A stretch of 49,654 nt of DNA from an uncultured Eggerthella sp. Lineage in GTDB: Bacteria; Actinomycetota; Coriobacteriia; Coriobacteriales; Eggerthellaceae. The notes under the pieces are model-generated. The model made no database searches. It was not told the DNA's origin and worked only from the letters and a program-made list of their open reading frames with translations. The DNA is taken from the NCBI GenBank assembly GCA_900546175.1, contig URBX01000010.1, positions 1 through 49,654 on the forward strand, read 5' to 3'. Both the position numbers and the translations under genes were made by a program. This document shows, piece after piece, positions 22,741 through 30,051 of this stretch; positions within the stretch are counted from its first letter, which is position 1; the number at the start of each line of letters is the position of its first letter.

Positions 22741-24575
22741 CTTAGCGACATCAAATCTTTCATAAACGATTCTGCAAATTTATTGTCAACATTAGAGAAG
22801 TAAGCAGAAAAAACTTCTGAAATAACTTCGCTGCAATTGTATTCTGACGCTGCATAAATCGACAAATTATTATTTATATAATCTAATAATCTAATCCTTT
22901 CATTAATATTAGTTAATCTTTTACTAATGCGCAATGAGGAGATCTTATTTACCGATGCGTATTTATGTCCCATTTCGTGATATATAACCGCTTCTGACGT
23001 TGTTCCTCGAACAAACCAACCTTCTTTTGCTGCGCTTCCGTATTCTTTGTCGAGAAATTCCTTATCCCAATAATACTTCGCGTTTATAGAAACAATATGC
23101 TTTCGGTTGTTGTCTATCTGAGCAAATGTGTTGTCGCCTAGAGTTGTTAGTTCAAGCGTAAGCTGCTTTCTTCCTTTTTCTTTTAACTCTGGGAATACTT
23201 CTATAACTTCTGTAATTGCATCTAAAGCTTGCTTGACTGCTTTTACATCAACAATTGCATTCCTAAAACCTGATAACGCAACGCCTCTACTTTCAGCATA
23301 ATCTCGCAATTCTTTGTAAGCCGATTCGCTAATAACGGTACCTTTTCCATGATCAAGTCCCGCAACATTTCTGACTCTTATATTTTGTATGTTGTAATTA
23401 GTCTTTAACGCTCTAGGTTGCTTACTAACTCCGTAAGCCTTCTCGCGGTCGTACTGTCGAACAAGTCCGTTAGTGTTAGCTACATAATTCCTAATAGTTG
23501 CTTGTTGTTTGCCAAGTGTTAATCTCTTTTGAACAAGCCTGCTGTCGTCTAATGTGAGGCCACTAGTTTCCATTCGCGCTATCTCTGCCTTAGTTGCTCT
23601 AATACGACGCTCTAAGGCTCTCTGGCGTTGAGTGGCGTTGTAATACTCCTCCGATGTCATGCCATAGAGTTCTTGCTCTTTAGCAAAGTCTGTATCTGGT
23701 AATTCAGTAATACCGGGGAAGTAGATTTCTATAGAATGACGGCAATTAACACCTTTTAGACCACCAGGAGTGCCGTAATCGGTTAACTCTTCTAATCCTG
23801 GATACTCTACGCCGTCTATTACTGCTGGACCATGAATAGCACAGGGCTTGCCTTGCCATACAGCGTGAGTTGGTCGAGCTCCATAATGAGCAGAGGTTAT
23901 TACTAACTCATGACTAAATGACTCTAAGCACTCAATCGTCATTCGACCGCCTGCTTGGCTCATCTGTGTTACTAAGTGCCTACGGATAGCAACGTCAATA
24001 TTTGCCTTCTGCCCGCTTGCGTAGTTAACCTTGTCGATACTATTTGATAGTTGCTCAACCGCTTCTTCAATGATTTCGTCTTCGGTCTTAATGCCGAGAT
24101 TGTAATTGTTGATTGCATTGTTTACCACTTCGTAGTAAAGCTTTTCAGCATCTCTGCTGAGGTTGAGGTTTTGACGCTCAACAATGTCAGCAATTCCTCG
24201 TGCTGTCTGAGATGCTACCTGTTTGAAGTGGTTGGTAGTTCCATCAGTGAAGTAACTACTAGCTTCTGTTGCTTTCTCTTCTCCGTAGAATCTTGTTAGA
24301 TCTGAAACGTCATTAGCAACCGCATATTCTAAAGCTTCTCGCACTTCCTCCTCAACGTCAGAGCGAATAAGAGACTTGTACTTAGACAAGATTTCTGAGG
24401 TTTCTTTTGGCACCTGTAGAGCGAGTTGACGAAGAATAACCTCATCCGAATAACCGAAAAGCTCATCTGCAAGACGATCTGTTAATCGTTCGGTTAGTTC
24501 TTTTACGTATTTTTCTTGGTTGCCGTTAAGGACAGCTTCTACTACGGAGTTGATTTCCTGCTCTGTAAGAGCCAT
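22737..24575 (-). CDS. Minor capsid (MuF-like) protein with metallopeptidase-like tail
   Basis: The 612-residue protein has the Phage_min_cap2 layout in residues 1-~330. That part includes ITSAHYGARPTHAVWQGKPC and CRHSIEIYFPGITELPDTDF, where a Cys/His motif marks the conserved core. Such proteins sit inside the capsid near the portal. The C-terminal part (about 400-612) is different: AVIYHEMGHKYAS holds an HExxH zinc motif at residues 533-537, and SEVISEVFSAYF downstream offers a third glutamate ligand. The DNA for this tail is clearly more AT-rich than the rest of the gene, which suggests domain exchange. Capsid proteins with toxin-like C-termini are known; delivery on infection is inference. 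Confidence 0.85.
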   Translation of the reverse strand: MALTEQEINSVVEAVLNGNQEKYVKELTERLTDRLADELFGYSDEVILRQLALQVPKETSEILSKYKSLIRSDVEEEVREALEYAVANDVSDLTRFYGEEKATEASSYFTDGTTNHFKQVASQTARGIADIVERQNLNLSRDAEKLYYEVVNNAINNYNLGIKTEDEIIEEAVEQLSNSIDKVNYASGQKANIDVAIRRHLVTQMSQAGGRMTIECLESFSHELVITSAHYGARPTHAVWQGKPCAIHGPAVIDGVEYPGLEELTDYGTPGGLKGVNCRHSIEIYFPGITELPDTDFAKEQELYGMTSEEYYNATQRQRALERRIRATKAEIARMETSGLTLDDSRLVQKRLTLGKQQATIRNYVANTNGLVRQYDREKAYGVSKQPRALKTNYNIQNIRVRNVAGLDHGKGTVISESAYKELRDYAESRGVALSGFRNAIVDVKAVKQALDAITEVIEVFPELKEKGRKQLTLELTTLGDNTFAQIDNNRKHIVSINAKYYWDKEFLDKEYGSAAKEGWFVRGTTSEAVIYHEMGHKYASVNKISSLRISKRLTNINERIRLLDYINNNLSIYAASEYNCSEVISEVFSAYFSNVDNKFAESFMKDLMSLR

Positions 24576-24578
24576 AGC

Positions 24579-26012
24579 TTAGACCTCTAATGGAATATCA
24601 AGACCACTGTTAGTAACCTCTTTAGCTTTCTCTTCTGAATAGCCTTGCCAACGAACAAGATAGACCCAAGGCTCAAGAAGTCCTGCTACAACATCGCTTC
24701 GGTCACGATCACGTAAAGAATCATCATCCTCGATAATACTGTCACCCATAACAACGTTAATAAGACCAGTCATATCAGGCACATCTTCGGTAGAAAGCTG
24801 TCGATAGACACCAGCTGCTGCTTCAATAAGTTCACGAATAGCAGGCTCAATTACGTGCTCGTGTTTGCGAACAGTGCGCATAATCTCTGCATTATCTGAA
24901 GCTACCTGCTTGGCTGTAGTGATAGAGCCTGTAGCGTCAAGAACATATGCTTTTGTGCCAAAACCTACACGCTTGCCAAGCATCTGCAATGCAGTAGAAA
25001 GCATGAGTCGAATATCATTAGCTCGAATCTCTGGGTTGTATTCATAGATTGCGCTCTTATCGTCATAAGTAGAGGATTCAGTTGCTAGGAAGAACTGATG
25101 GCCAGACATATGAGGAACAACAGGCTTTCCGTTTGCGTCACGCTTCATCATAGACTCAGGAACTGAAAGCATCTTCTTGCCGAGAACGATTTCGTTACCA
25201 ATCGCGTCGAAAGAAAGATCAACAGTCTCTAATACGTCAATGATGTTATGGAATAGAGCAACACCCATCGGTGAGTATTCCCAGTATGGATTATCAATAG
25301 CGAGTTTAATAATCTGGAAGGTTGGCTTTTGTTGCTTGGTGTCCAACGCTTCCAAAGCAGTGAGATGGCCTTCAGGTTCGTATGGTTCACCTTTACTGTC
25401 GTAGAAAGAGCAGAATACTTGATAGTTGCCATGCTCGTCTGGTCGGTGCACTTCAATCTGAGTGCAAGATTCACCATTTACGTATGTTGGACTTACGAAA
25501 GCGCAATCGGTGCATCTCTCGTTGTCCCAGACAAGTGGAATGATAGCGCGTGCATCGTAGCGCATAGGAATAACTTTTAGGGTATCGGACCTACCAATTA
25601 CAGAAGCTCCCTTAATATGCAATGCCCAAGCAGCAGTACCAGTGGAGCACATACGCTGAATAGCCATGGGTGCCTTATCATGCCACCCGGTTTCCTTTAA
25701 CCACCTATCAAGCCACTCTTTAGCGGTATCGTCTTCACTGTTTACGCTGATAGATGCTTTTTCGTTATAGAGAAGTTCTGACATGTCTTGGCATACCAAG
25801 TCGGCAGGAGATAGAGAGCGAACCTTAATCTTGTTCTTATTGCCGTTCTCATCAACTTCTTCGCGCCAATAGAAAGATGCTTTCTGGTTTACGTAATTCC
25901 ACCAGAGGTTAATCTTTTCTGTCATTGGATTAGTAAGCGTGGTTGATGAATAACCGAGCATATTTAACCATTTAACAGCGTTATAGCTGAAACCTTTTTT
26001 CTCGGTGCCCAT
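24579..26012 (-). CDS. Phage portal protein
   Basis: The 477-residue protein has the SPP1/A118-type portal pattern: an N-terminal LWWNYVNQKASFYWREEVDE and SLSPADLVCQDMSELLYNEK, a central YSPMGVALFHNIIDVLETVD, and SGHQFFLATESSTYDDKSAI. It would form the dodecameric ring through which DNA enters and leaves the head. It lies 11 bp after the terminase gene and 3 bp before the minor capsid gene, the standard packaging order. Confidence 0.92.
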   Translation of the reverse strand: MGTEKKGFSYNAVKWLNMLGYSSTTLTNPMTEKINLWWNYVNQKASFYWREEVDENGNKNKIKVRSLSPADLVCQDMSELLYNEKASISVNSEDDTAKEWLDRWLKETGWHDKAPMAIQRMCSTGTAAWALHIKGASVIGRSDTLKVIPMRYDARAIIPLVWDNERCTDCAFVSPTYVNGESCTQIEVHRPDEHGNYQVFCSFYDSKGEPYEPEGHLTALEALDTKQQKPTFQIIKLAIDNPYWEYSPMGVALFHNIIDVLETVDLSFDAIGNEIVLGKKMLSVPESMMKRDANGKPVVPHMSGHQFFLATESSTYDDKSAIYEYNPEIRANDIRLMLSTALQMLGKRVGFGTKAYVLDATGSITTAKQVASDNAEIMRTVRKHEHVIEPAIRELIEAAAGVYRQLSTEDVPDMTGLINVVMGDSIIEDDDSLRDRDRSDVVAGLLEPWVYLVRWQGYSEEKAKEVTNSGLDIPLEV

Positions 26013-26023
26013 TCGTATCCTCT

Positions 26024-27733
26024 CTATGTGATGTCCCTATTTGCAATCAGGTCGAATACTGCATACCTGGTAGCGTCAATGGTGTGGTTGTCCTTGTCTG
26101 GGTACCCCTTGAATCGTCCTGCTTCATCTTCAAGCGCCCTGTAGTGAGTGAACTCCGCCCATGTAAGCGGACAACGTTTGCGGTCAATATAGATATGAGC
26201 TCGTTTCTGTAGCCAGCGAATACCGTCAGCTACTGGAACACGCTTAGAAGCGCCCATGACATTGATGCCTTCGTGTCTCCATGTGGCAATGTCTTTTGGT
26301 GCTGCAGCGTCCGCTCTAATCTCGTTCTCTGGCTTATGGCGGTTGAAAAGCGGGATACCTTTGCCATTGGTCTCAATGTTGCCTTCTAAGTCACGATTAG
26401 CGAGCTTCTTCTTTACATGGTTGATGTTGGTCATATCGAGTGTCTCGGTGTTGTATAGCTCATCAAAAATGTAGATATCATTGTGCTTGCGGTCATAGGC
26501 AACGCGAAGGAATACAAAAGGATCCTTCTGGAAACCCCAGTCAATGCCGTTCTTTACCCACTTGAACGAACCGACCTCATCAAGCGATACCTCTCTATCA
26601 ACAACATTCTCGAATACTCGGCCTGTCATTGATATGCATTCGCCCATGTATTCGTTTCGATAGGCTTCCTCGTTTGTTGCTTTGAGCTTCTCAGCATCCT
26701 TTATGAACTCTTCACCAAGCCATTCCGGTGGCACATCTGTGTAGTTGACCTTGAAAGCGAGAGTGTCTATGTCTTCTTCTGATTCTCGATAGTGAACATT
26801 TGACCAATGCTCTTCGTCGGGATGAGTATTCCATGCTCTAAACGTCCAGAAGTGCGGAGCAGAGCCACGCTTTACGGTCTGTTCTGCCTTTCGTACTGGT
26901 TGCATGCCATTGAATTGCGAGAACTCTTCCCAAACAGCAAAGCCGATGTATTTGTCTGGGTCTTTGAGCGTAAGAGATTTTGCTTTTTCAGGGTCATCAA
27001 GGCCACGGAACAAGATTACTTGCCCTGTACTTTTTCTCTTAATCTCCATAGGGGAGTAGGTGTAGGTAAATTCATCCTGCAATCCCATACGAGCAATGGA
27101 GCTAATGAAGGTAGCGAAGATAGAATCTCTAATAGTGTTTTGAACTTGGCGAAACGCTACACCGCACAGCTTAGGGTCTTTCATCATAAGCATGATAGGA
27201 GCCTCGGTAAGAAGTACCGTAGACTTAATACCACCGCGTCCTCCAATGCCCTCATAAGTGCTGTGGCGGTGTTCCATGATGTCGCGCCAAATATCTGAGT
27301 AAGCGCCCGGAACAAGGGAAGCGGTGTCGATGATTGGGAATGCTGATTCTTCAGACTTTTCTTCTGGGAGCCATTTTAGGAGCTCGTGAGATGCTGAGAT
27401 TACTGCGCCAGCTCTTGCGCCTCTCACGTCAACTTTAAAGCCCTGTTTTGATTCTTTCCTTAGCTCGTTGAGATGAATGCTAGAAACCTCGCTCAGATTG
27501 GCTAAGACTTCCTCACGTTTGACTTGAGCACGCTCTGCAGGGATAGAATTGAGCTCTTTAAGCCTTGACATAATCTTGACATTCTTTTCAAGCTGGCAAG
27601 CCTTTTCATCGACGCTCTTGTCCTTCCATTTCTTACTGCTTGGATACGCCTCTCGATACGCTTCACGTTGAGAAAGGCCACTAATGCGGCCTTGACAATA
27701 CTTCTCTTGTTTTGGTGTTAGTTTCTTTGCCAT
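26024..27733 (-). CDS. Fused terminase small and large subunit
   Basis: The 569-residue protein combines two packaging functions. Residues 1-~115 look like a small terminase subunit: KLTPKQEKYCQGRISGLSQR followed by a helix-turn-helix-type AYREAYPSS. From about 120 on it is a PBSX-type large subunit. The ATPase has a variant Walker A, GIGGRGGIKSTV, and an acidic IGFAVWEEF (Walker B). The C-terminal nuclease has acidic sites in GIDWGFQKDPF, EIRADAAAPK and DNHTIDATRY. It cuts and pumps phage DNA. No separate small terminase gene is present upstream, which supports a real fusion. Confidence 0.9.
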   Translation of the reverse strand: MAKKLTPKQEKYCQGRISGLSQREAYREAYPSSKKWKDKSVDEKACQLEKNVKIMSRLKELNSIPAERAQVKREEVLANLSEVSSIHLNELRKESKQGFKVDVRGARAGAVISASHELLKWLPEEKSEESAFPIIDTASLVPGAYSDIWRDIMEHRHSTYEGIGGRGGIKSTVLLTEAPIMLMMKDPKLCGVAFRQVQNTIRDSIFATFISSIARMGLQDEFTYTYSPMEIKRKSTGQVILFRGLDDPEKAKSLTLKDPDKYIGFAVWEEFSQFNGMQPVRKAEQTVKRGSAPHFWTFRAWNTHPDEEHWSNVHYRESEEDIDTLAFKVNYTDVPPEWLGEEFIKDAEKLKATNEEAYRNEYMGECISMTGRVFENVVDREVSLDEVGSFKWVKNGIDWGFQKDPFVFLRVAYDRKHNDIYIFDELYNTETLDMTNINHVKKKLANRDLEGNIETNGKGIPLFNRHKPENEIRADAAAPKDIATWRHEGINVMGASKRVPVADGIRWLQKRAHIYIDRKRCPLTWAEFTHYRALEDEAGRFKGYPDKDNHTIDATRYAVFDLIANRDIT

Positions 27734-27854
27734 GAGTAGATGATTGCTTACTACTCACGTATATAAACAAATAGGCCAGGCTGTCACCGACTTCAGCCTG
27801 GCCTTTCCAGAAGGAGGATTGCCCGTTCACAGAGAGCGTTATCATCTTCCTTTT

Positions 27855-28040
27855 CTAGTCACATTTTTTGCGCTCCATATCTTCACGGATAAGTTGTTTG
27901 ATGTATCCTGCCTGGTTGTCTTGCTTTTCTAGATGATCAAGCAAGTCTTGTTCTTTTGGGCTAAACCTAACAACCTTCTGGGTCATCTTCTCTTTGATGT
28001 ATTTCATGCTTGCACGCTTATGTGCTTCAGAGTATGCCAT
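27855..28040 (-). CDS. Small ribbon-helix-helix-like phage protein
   Basis: The 61-residue protein begins MAYSEAHKRASMKYIKEKMT, then has VVRFSPKEQDLLDHLEKQDN and GYIKQLIREDMERK. The single beta-strand followed by two helices is that of small Arc-like DNA-binding proteins. It is the first sizeable gene after the palindromic late promoter, so self-regulation or late-gene control is a reasonable guess. It has a GAAAGGATA ribosome site. The following 121 bp to the terminase gene hold no clear gene. Confidence 0.65.
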   Translation of the reverse strand: MAYSEAHKRASMKYIKEKMTQKVVRFSPKEQDLLDHLEKQDNQAGYIKQLIREDMERKKCD

Positions 28041-28088
28041 TATGGTATCCTTTCAATTACCGGAGGAATCAATGCCAGCCTCCTTTCT

Positions 28089-28108
28089 CCGCTCCCCGAA
28101 GGGAGCGG
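28089..28108 (-). other. UUCG hairpin in the late leader
   Basis: On the minus strand CCGCTCCC-TTCG-GGGAGCGG forms a perfect 8-bp stem with a UUCG loop but without a T run. A GGAGG and a CCTCC lie just beyond it and could pair with each other, masking ribosome sites. It may protect or control the late transcript. Confidence 0.5.
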
Positions 28109-28122
28109 GTACTTGGTTCGAG

Positions 28123-28194
28123 TTACCTATTGAGTAATTTGAACTTTAGGCTGATTGTTACTGAGAATCTGCCAATTCTGATTGTAACGCTCAT
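28123..28194 (-). CDS. Tiny ORF in the late leader
   Basis: A 23-codon frame (MSVTIRIGRFSVTISLKFKL and three more residues) begins 6 bp after a perfect AGGAGG site. It is basic and alternates hydrophobic and polar residues. It stands between the palindromic promoter and the UUCG hairpin, where a leader peptide could influence translation or transcription downstream. It may also be chance. Confidence 0.4.
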   Translation of the reverse strand: MSVTIRIGRFSVTISLKFKLLNR

Positions 28195-28233
28195 TGATTC
28201 CTCCTTTCTGTTTCTTAATTACCTTATGGTTAT

Positions 28234-28262
28234 ATTATATAGTATACTATATAATTACACAA
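28234..28262 (-). promoter_or_regulatory. Late promoter within a 22-bp perfect palindrome
   Basis: On the minus strand TTGTGT (complement of 28257-28262) and a perfect TATAAT (complement of 28234-28239) are spaced by 17 bp. Bases 28234-28255 form a perfect 22-bp palindrome with centre AGTATACT. The palindrome covers the whole -10 box and spacer, so a dimeric regulator bound there would control the promoter. It is the only clear promoter ahead of the late genes. Confidence 0.65.
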
Positions 28263-28282
28263 CAACTATATACATATTTTTC

Positions 28283-28312
28283 AAAAAAAATAACCCCTGA
28301 AAAGGGGTTATT
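28283..28312 (-). terminator. Terminator of the early operon
   Basis: On the minus strand a 10-bp stem, AATAACCCCT with AGGGGTTATT (28289-28312), is followed by eight T residues (complement of 28283-28290). It overlaps the stop codon of the DUF3789-like gene and ends the early transcript just before the late promoter. Confidence 0.9.
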
Positions 28313-28406
28313 CGTCTTTGCAGGCATAACAAAGTGCCATTGTTGTAATTCCAATCAGAAAGCCAATTATGGCACCTGTGATAAATGCAGATATAACAAG
28401 AAGCAT
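28308..28406 (-). CDS. Single-span small membrane protein (DUF3789-like)
   Basis: The 32-residue protein consists of one transmembrane helix and a short tail: MLLVISAFITGAIIGFLIGI, then TTMALCYACKDE. Length, the GAxIGFxIG pattern and the MALC motif match small phage proteins of the DUF3789 type. It begins 2 bp after the previous gene's stop and is the last gene of the early operon. Confidence 0.7.
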   Translation of the reverse strand: MLLVISAFITGAIIGFLIGITTMALCYACKDE

Positions 28407-28408
28407 CG

Positions 28409-28561
28409 TTAGTATTCTTTTCTCTCGAGGTTTACTTCGTGGAGCAAGATTTGAGCATCAGCGAGAATATGCATTAACTCTTCCCAGGTAACCTCAAGCG
28501 TTCCCGCTTTTGCTGTAATCAAGAGCTTTTTCTTTTTTGGTAGTTCCTTTACCCTTGCCAT
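28409..28561 (-). CDS. Small phage protein overlapping its neighbour
   Basis: The 50-residue protein (MARVKELPKKKKLLITAKAG, then TLEVTWEELMHILADAQILL) has its own AAAGAGG site 8 bp before the ATG. It shares 68 bp with the end of the gene at 28,494-28,871 in another frame. Basic N-terminus and amphipathic C-terminal helix are visible. Function unknown. Confidence 0.6.
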   Translation of the reverse strand: MARVKELPKKKKLLITAKAGTLEVTWEELMHILADAQILLHEVNLERKEY

Positions 28562-28871
28562 AAGAGTGCCTCTTTTCTACTTCCTTTTTCCATCTGCTTG
28601 CCGGTAGGTTCTCTCTCGTTGTTAAATGCCACTTTCCACATTCGGGACAGCGATACTCGTGAAGATTACTGCTAGTGTTTCTCTTGCTAATCGCAAGTCT
28701 GGCATTGTGCCTTGAATCAAAAGCGAGCTTCTTGTGGCAATAAGGAACAGATGAAATAGTTATTTGTTTTCCAAAAGTCTCCTCAAACTTTTTAGCCAGC
28801 GTTTTTTTAGTCATTGAAGGGGCATTTTCCAAAATGAAACGAGTTTCCTCTTCTTTTCGTCTAGTTCCCAT
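28494..28871 (-). CDS. Basic phage protein with HTH-like and zinc-finger-like parts
   Basis: The 125-residue protein starts with a helix-turn-helix-like region, SMTKKTLAKKFEETFGKQIT (about residues 19-38). A Lys/Arg-rich stretch follows, and then YRCPECGKWHLTTR (about 73-86), where a CxxC and a His suggest a metal site. It resembles HTH-plus-HNH-type phage DNA-binding proteins, but I see no complete HNH nuclease motif. Its start overlaps the end of the upstream gene by 11 bp. Confidence 0.65.
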   Translation of the reverse strand: MGTRRKEEETRFILENAPSMTKKTLAKKFEETFGKQITISSVPYCHKKLAFDSRHNARLAISKRNTSSNLHEYRCPECGKWHLTTRENLPASRWKKEVEKRHSYGKGKGTTKKEKALDYSKSGNA

Positions 28872-29109
28872 CTTTAGAACCTAAAAGCTTTGCAGCTGTG
28901 TATTCAGTAACCGAATCATCAATGTGCTTTGAGCGGAATTTCAGGATATCGAATGCCATAGCGTTAGCATTCAGGATTGTTTGAGCTACACCTTCAATAG
29001 CCTTAGAACGCTCAGCCTCACGCTTAATCTCTTCTGGATCAGTTGCGTTTAAAAGCCTATCCATTTGCTCGTATAAGTTATCGGTAAGGCTCATAATGTT
29101 GTTAGACAT
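28861..29109 (-). CDS. Hypothetical phage protein
   Basis: The 82-residue, mostly helical acidic protein (MSLTDNLYEQMDRLLNATDP, FDILKFRSKHIDDSVTEYTA) is not recognised. It lies in the early operon between the MazG-like and the HTH-like genes and overlaps the latter by 11 bp, which suggests coupled translation. Start follows a GGAGAC site. Confidence 0.6.
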   Translation of the reverse strand: MSNNIMSLTDNLYEQMDRLLNATDPEEIKREAERSKAIEGVAQTILNANAMAFDILKFRSKHIDDSVTEYTAAKLLGSKDGN

Positions 29110-29118
29110 CTAGTCTCC

Positions 29119-29397
29119 TTAATTCATGTATTGCCCATATCGTTCGGGCTTATCGTTTTTGATTAGATTTACTCGGTAGAGAGCTTCAATTTCAGCTTCG
29201 GTTAATTCAAGGTCGAGAAAGTTTACGACAGCCTGTAAGACATCAATTGCTTCTTCGTAAACGTGTGTTTTCGTTTCAGCACCAACAGAGCAAAGAACGC
29301 TTGCAGCAAATAACTCAGATGCTTCCTCAAATACTTTTGAAGCCTGTTCGAGTGTGCTTTCGGTTGGATGAAATGTTTTAATCTCTGGAAGCTTCAT
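29119..29397 (-). CDS. MazG-like nucleotide pyrophosphohydrolase
   Basis: The 92-residue all-helical protein carries the pair of acidic motifs of the MazG/dUTPase-like NTP-PPase fold: KVFEEASELFAA (about residues 22-33) and YEEAIDVLQAVVNFLDLE (about 47-64). These give the EExxE and ExxxD metal sites. Such enzymes hydrolyse (d)NTPs and can lower ppGpp or remove modified nucleotides. Phages use them to manage pools or host stress. The role here is inferred. Confidence 0.75.
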   Translation of the reverse strand: MKLPEIKTFHPTESTLEQASKVFEEASELFAASVLCSVGAETKTHVYEEAIDVLQAVVNFLDLELTEAEIEALYRVNLIKNDKPERYGQYMN

Positions 29398-29400
29398 GAT

Positions 29401-29664
29401 CTATTTACCCTCCCAAATATCCACATCGCATATATCAACTGCTAAATCGTTTGGATGGGTAACGTCATTGTTGTAGCGACAATATCCAACGTCCTCACCA
29501 GTTTCTTTATCAACGACATCGAAAGCCAAGAACTCATCGAAATGGATGCAGTGCTGACAATCTTTTGTTGTTGTATCTGGTTCATCATCAATGACATCAA
29601 AACGGTCTTCCTGACAATGCCATTTAACGGTGCTTAAGTTTATGTTTTTCGCAATGTTTTCCAC
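29401..29664 (-). CDS. Acidic cysteine-containing phage protein
   Basis: The 87-residue protein has a likely GTG start at 29664 with AAAGGAAAGGG upstream. The frame stays open for 55 more codons upstream, but those overlap the DUF6291-like gene and the tandem repeat. It has KDCQHCIHFDEFLAF and VGYCRYNND, so three or four Cys could bind a metal ion. The rest is rich in Asp. Not recognised; position is in the early operon. Confidence 0.6.
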   Translation of the reverse strand: MENIAKNINLSTVKWHCQEDRFDVIDDEPDTTTKDCQHCIHFDEFLAFDVVDKETGEDVGYCRYNNDVTHPNDLAVDICDVDIWEGK

Positions 29665-29733
29665 AATGAAAAACCCTTTCCTTTCTATTTCCTCTCCTTT
29701 TCCTTTCCAAATCCAGAGAGGAAAGGAGAGAGT

Positions 29734-29781
29734 GGTATATAGGTACCTACAAAGGTTGGTATATAGGTACCTACAAAGGTT
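29734..29781. repeat. Two perfect tandem copies of a 24-bp repeat
   Basis: Copies at 29734-29757 and 29758-29781 are identical. Each contains the palindrome TAGGTACCTA. They begin 2 bp beyond the stop codon of the DUF6291-like gene. Repeated palindromic units of this size in an early phage operon are typical of replication iterons or operator sites; which one applies here is not known. Confidence 0.8.
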
Positions 29782-29782
29782 G

Positions 29783-30040
29783 TTACTGCTTGCTTTCTTT
29801 GCTCCATCGTTTTGCGGCGCTTTCGGCACCAGCTGTCTGCCTTTTTACTGAAGCGTCGATATTTGGCTTGATGAGCTTGAAAGCTACTTTCAAAACTTCA
29901 TCGTCATCAATATCTGTAGGCCAGGTGGCATAGAACCCGTATTCCATGACGGCGTCATAGAGTTTGAGCCTGCGCTCGTCATCGAGTCCCGATGCCACCT
30001 CGTAGAAGCTTTCAAAGATGGGCACGTATTTAACTGCCAT
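29783..30040 (-). CDS. DUF6291-like phage protein
   Basis: The 85-residue protein has the DUF6291 pattern: YVPIFESFYEVASGLDDERR, YDAVMEYGFYATWP and VAFKLIKPNIDASVKRQTAG. Family members in Firmicutes phages are usually longer, with a Lys-rich linker and a C-terminal region. Here the protein stops right after KRWSKESKQ and a tandem repeat follows, so the gene may be the shortened N-terminal domain only. Role unknown; family members occur in phage replication modules. Confidence 0.75.
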   Translation of the reverse strand: MAVKYVPIFESFYEVASGLDDERRLKLYDAVMEYGFYATWPTDIDDDEVLKVAFKLIKPNIDASVKRQTAGAESAAKRWSKESKQ

Positions 30041-30051
30041 CTTGTTACTCC

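Noticed and set aside
26807..27298. 163-codon plus-strand frame opposite the terminase gene
   Set aside because: Antisense to a conserved terminase domain; composition is that of a shadow frame.
29401..29829. 142-codon form of the Cys-containing early protein with a repeated NLCRYLYT segment
   Set aside because: The upstream part overlaps the DUF6291-like gene and the 24-bp tandem repeat, which stays open only because 24 is a multiple of three. A GTG with a good ribosome site at 29664 gives a more likely start.
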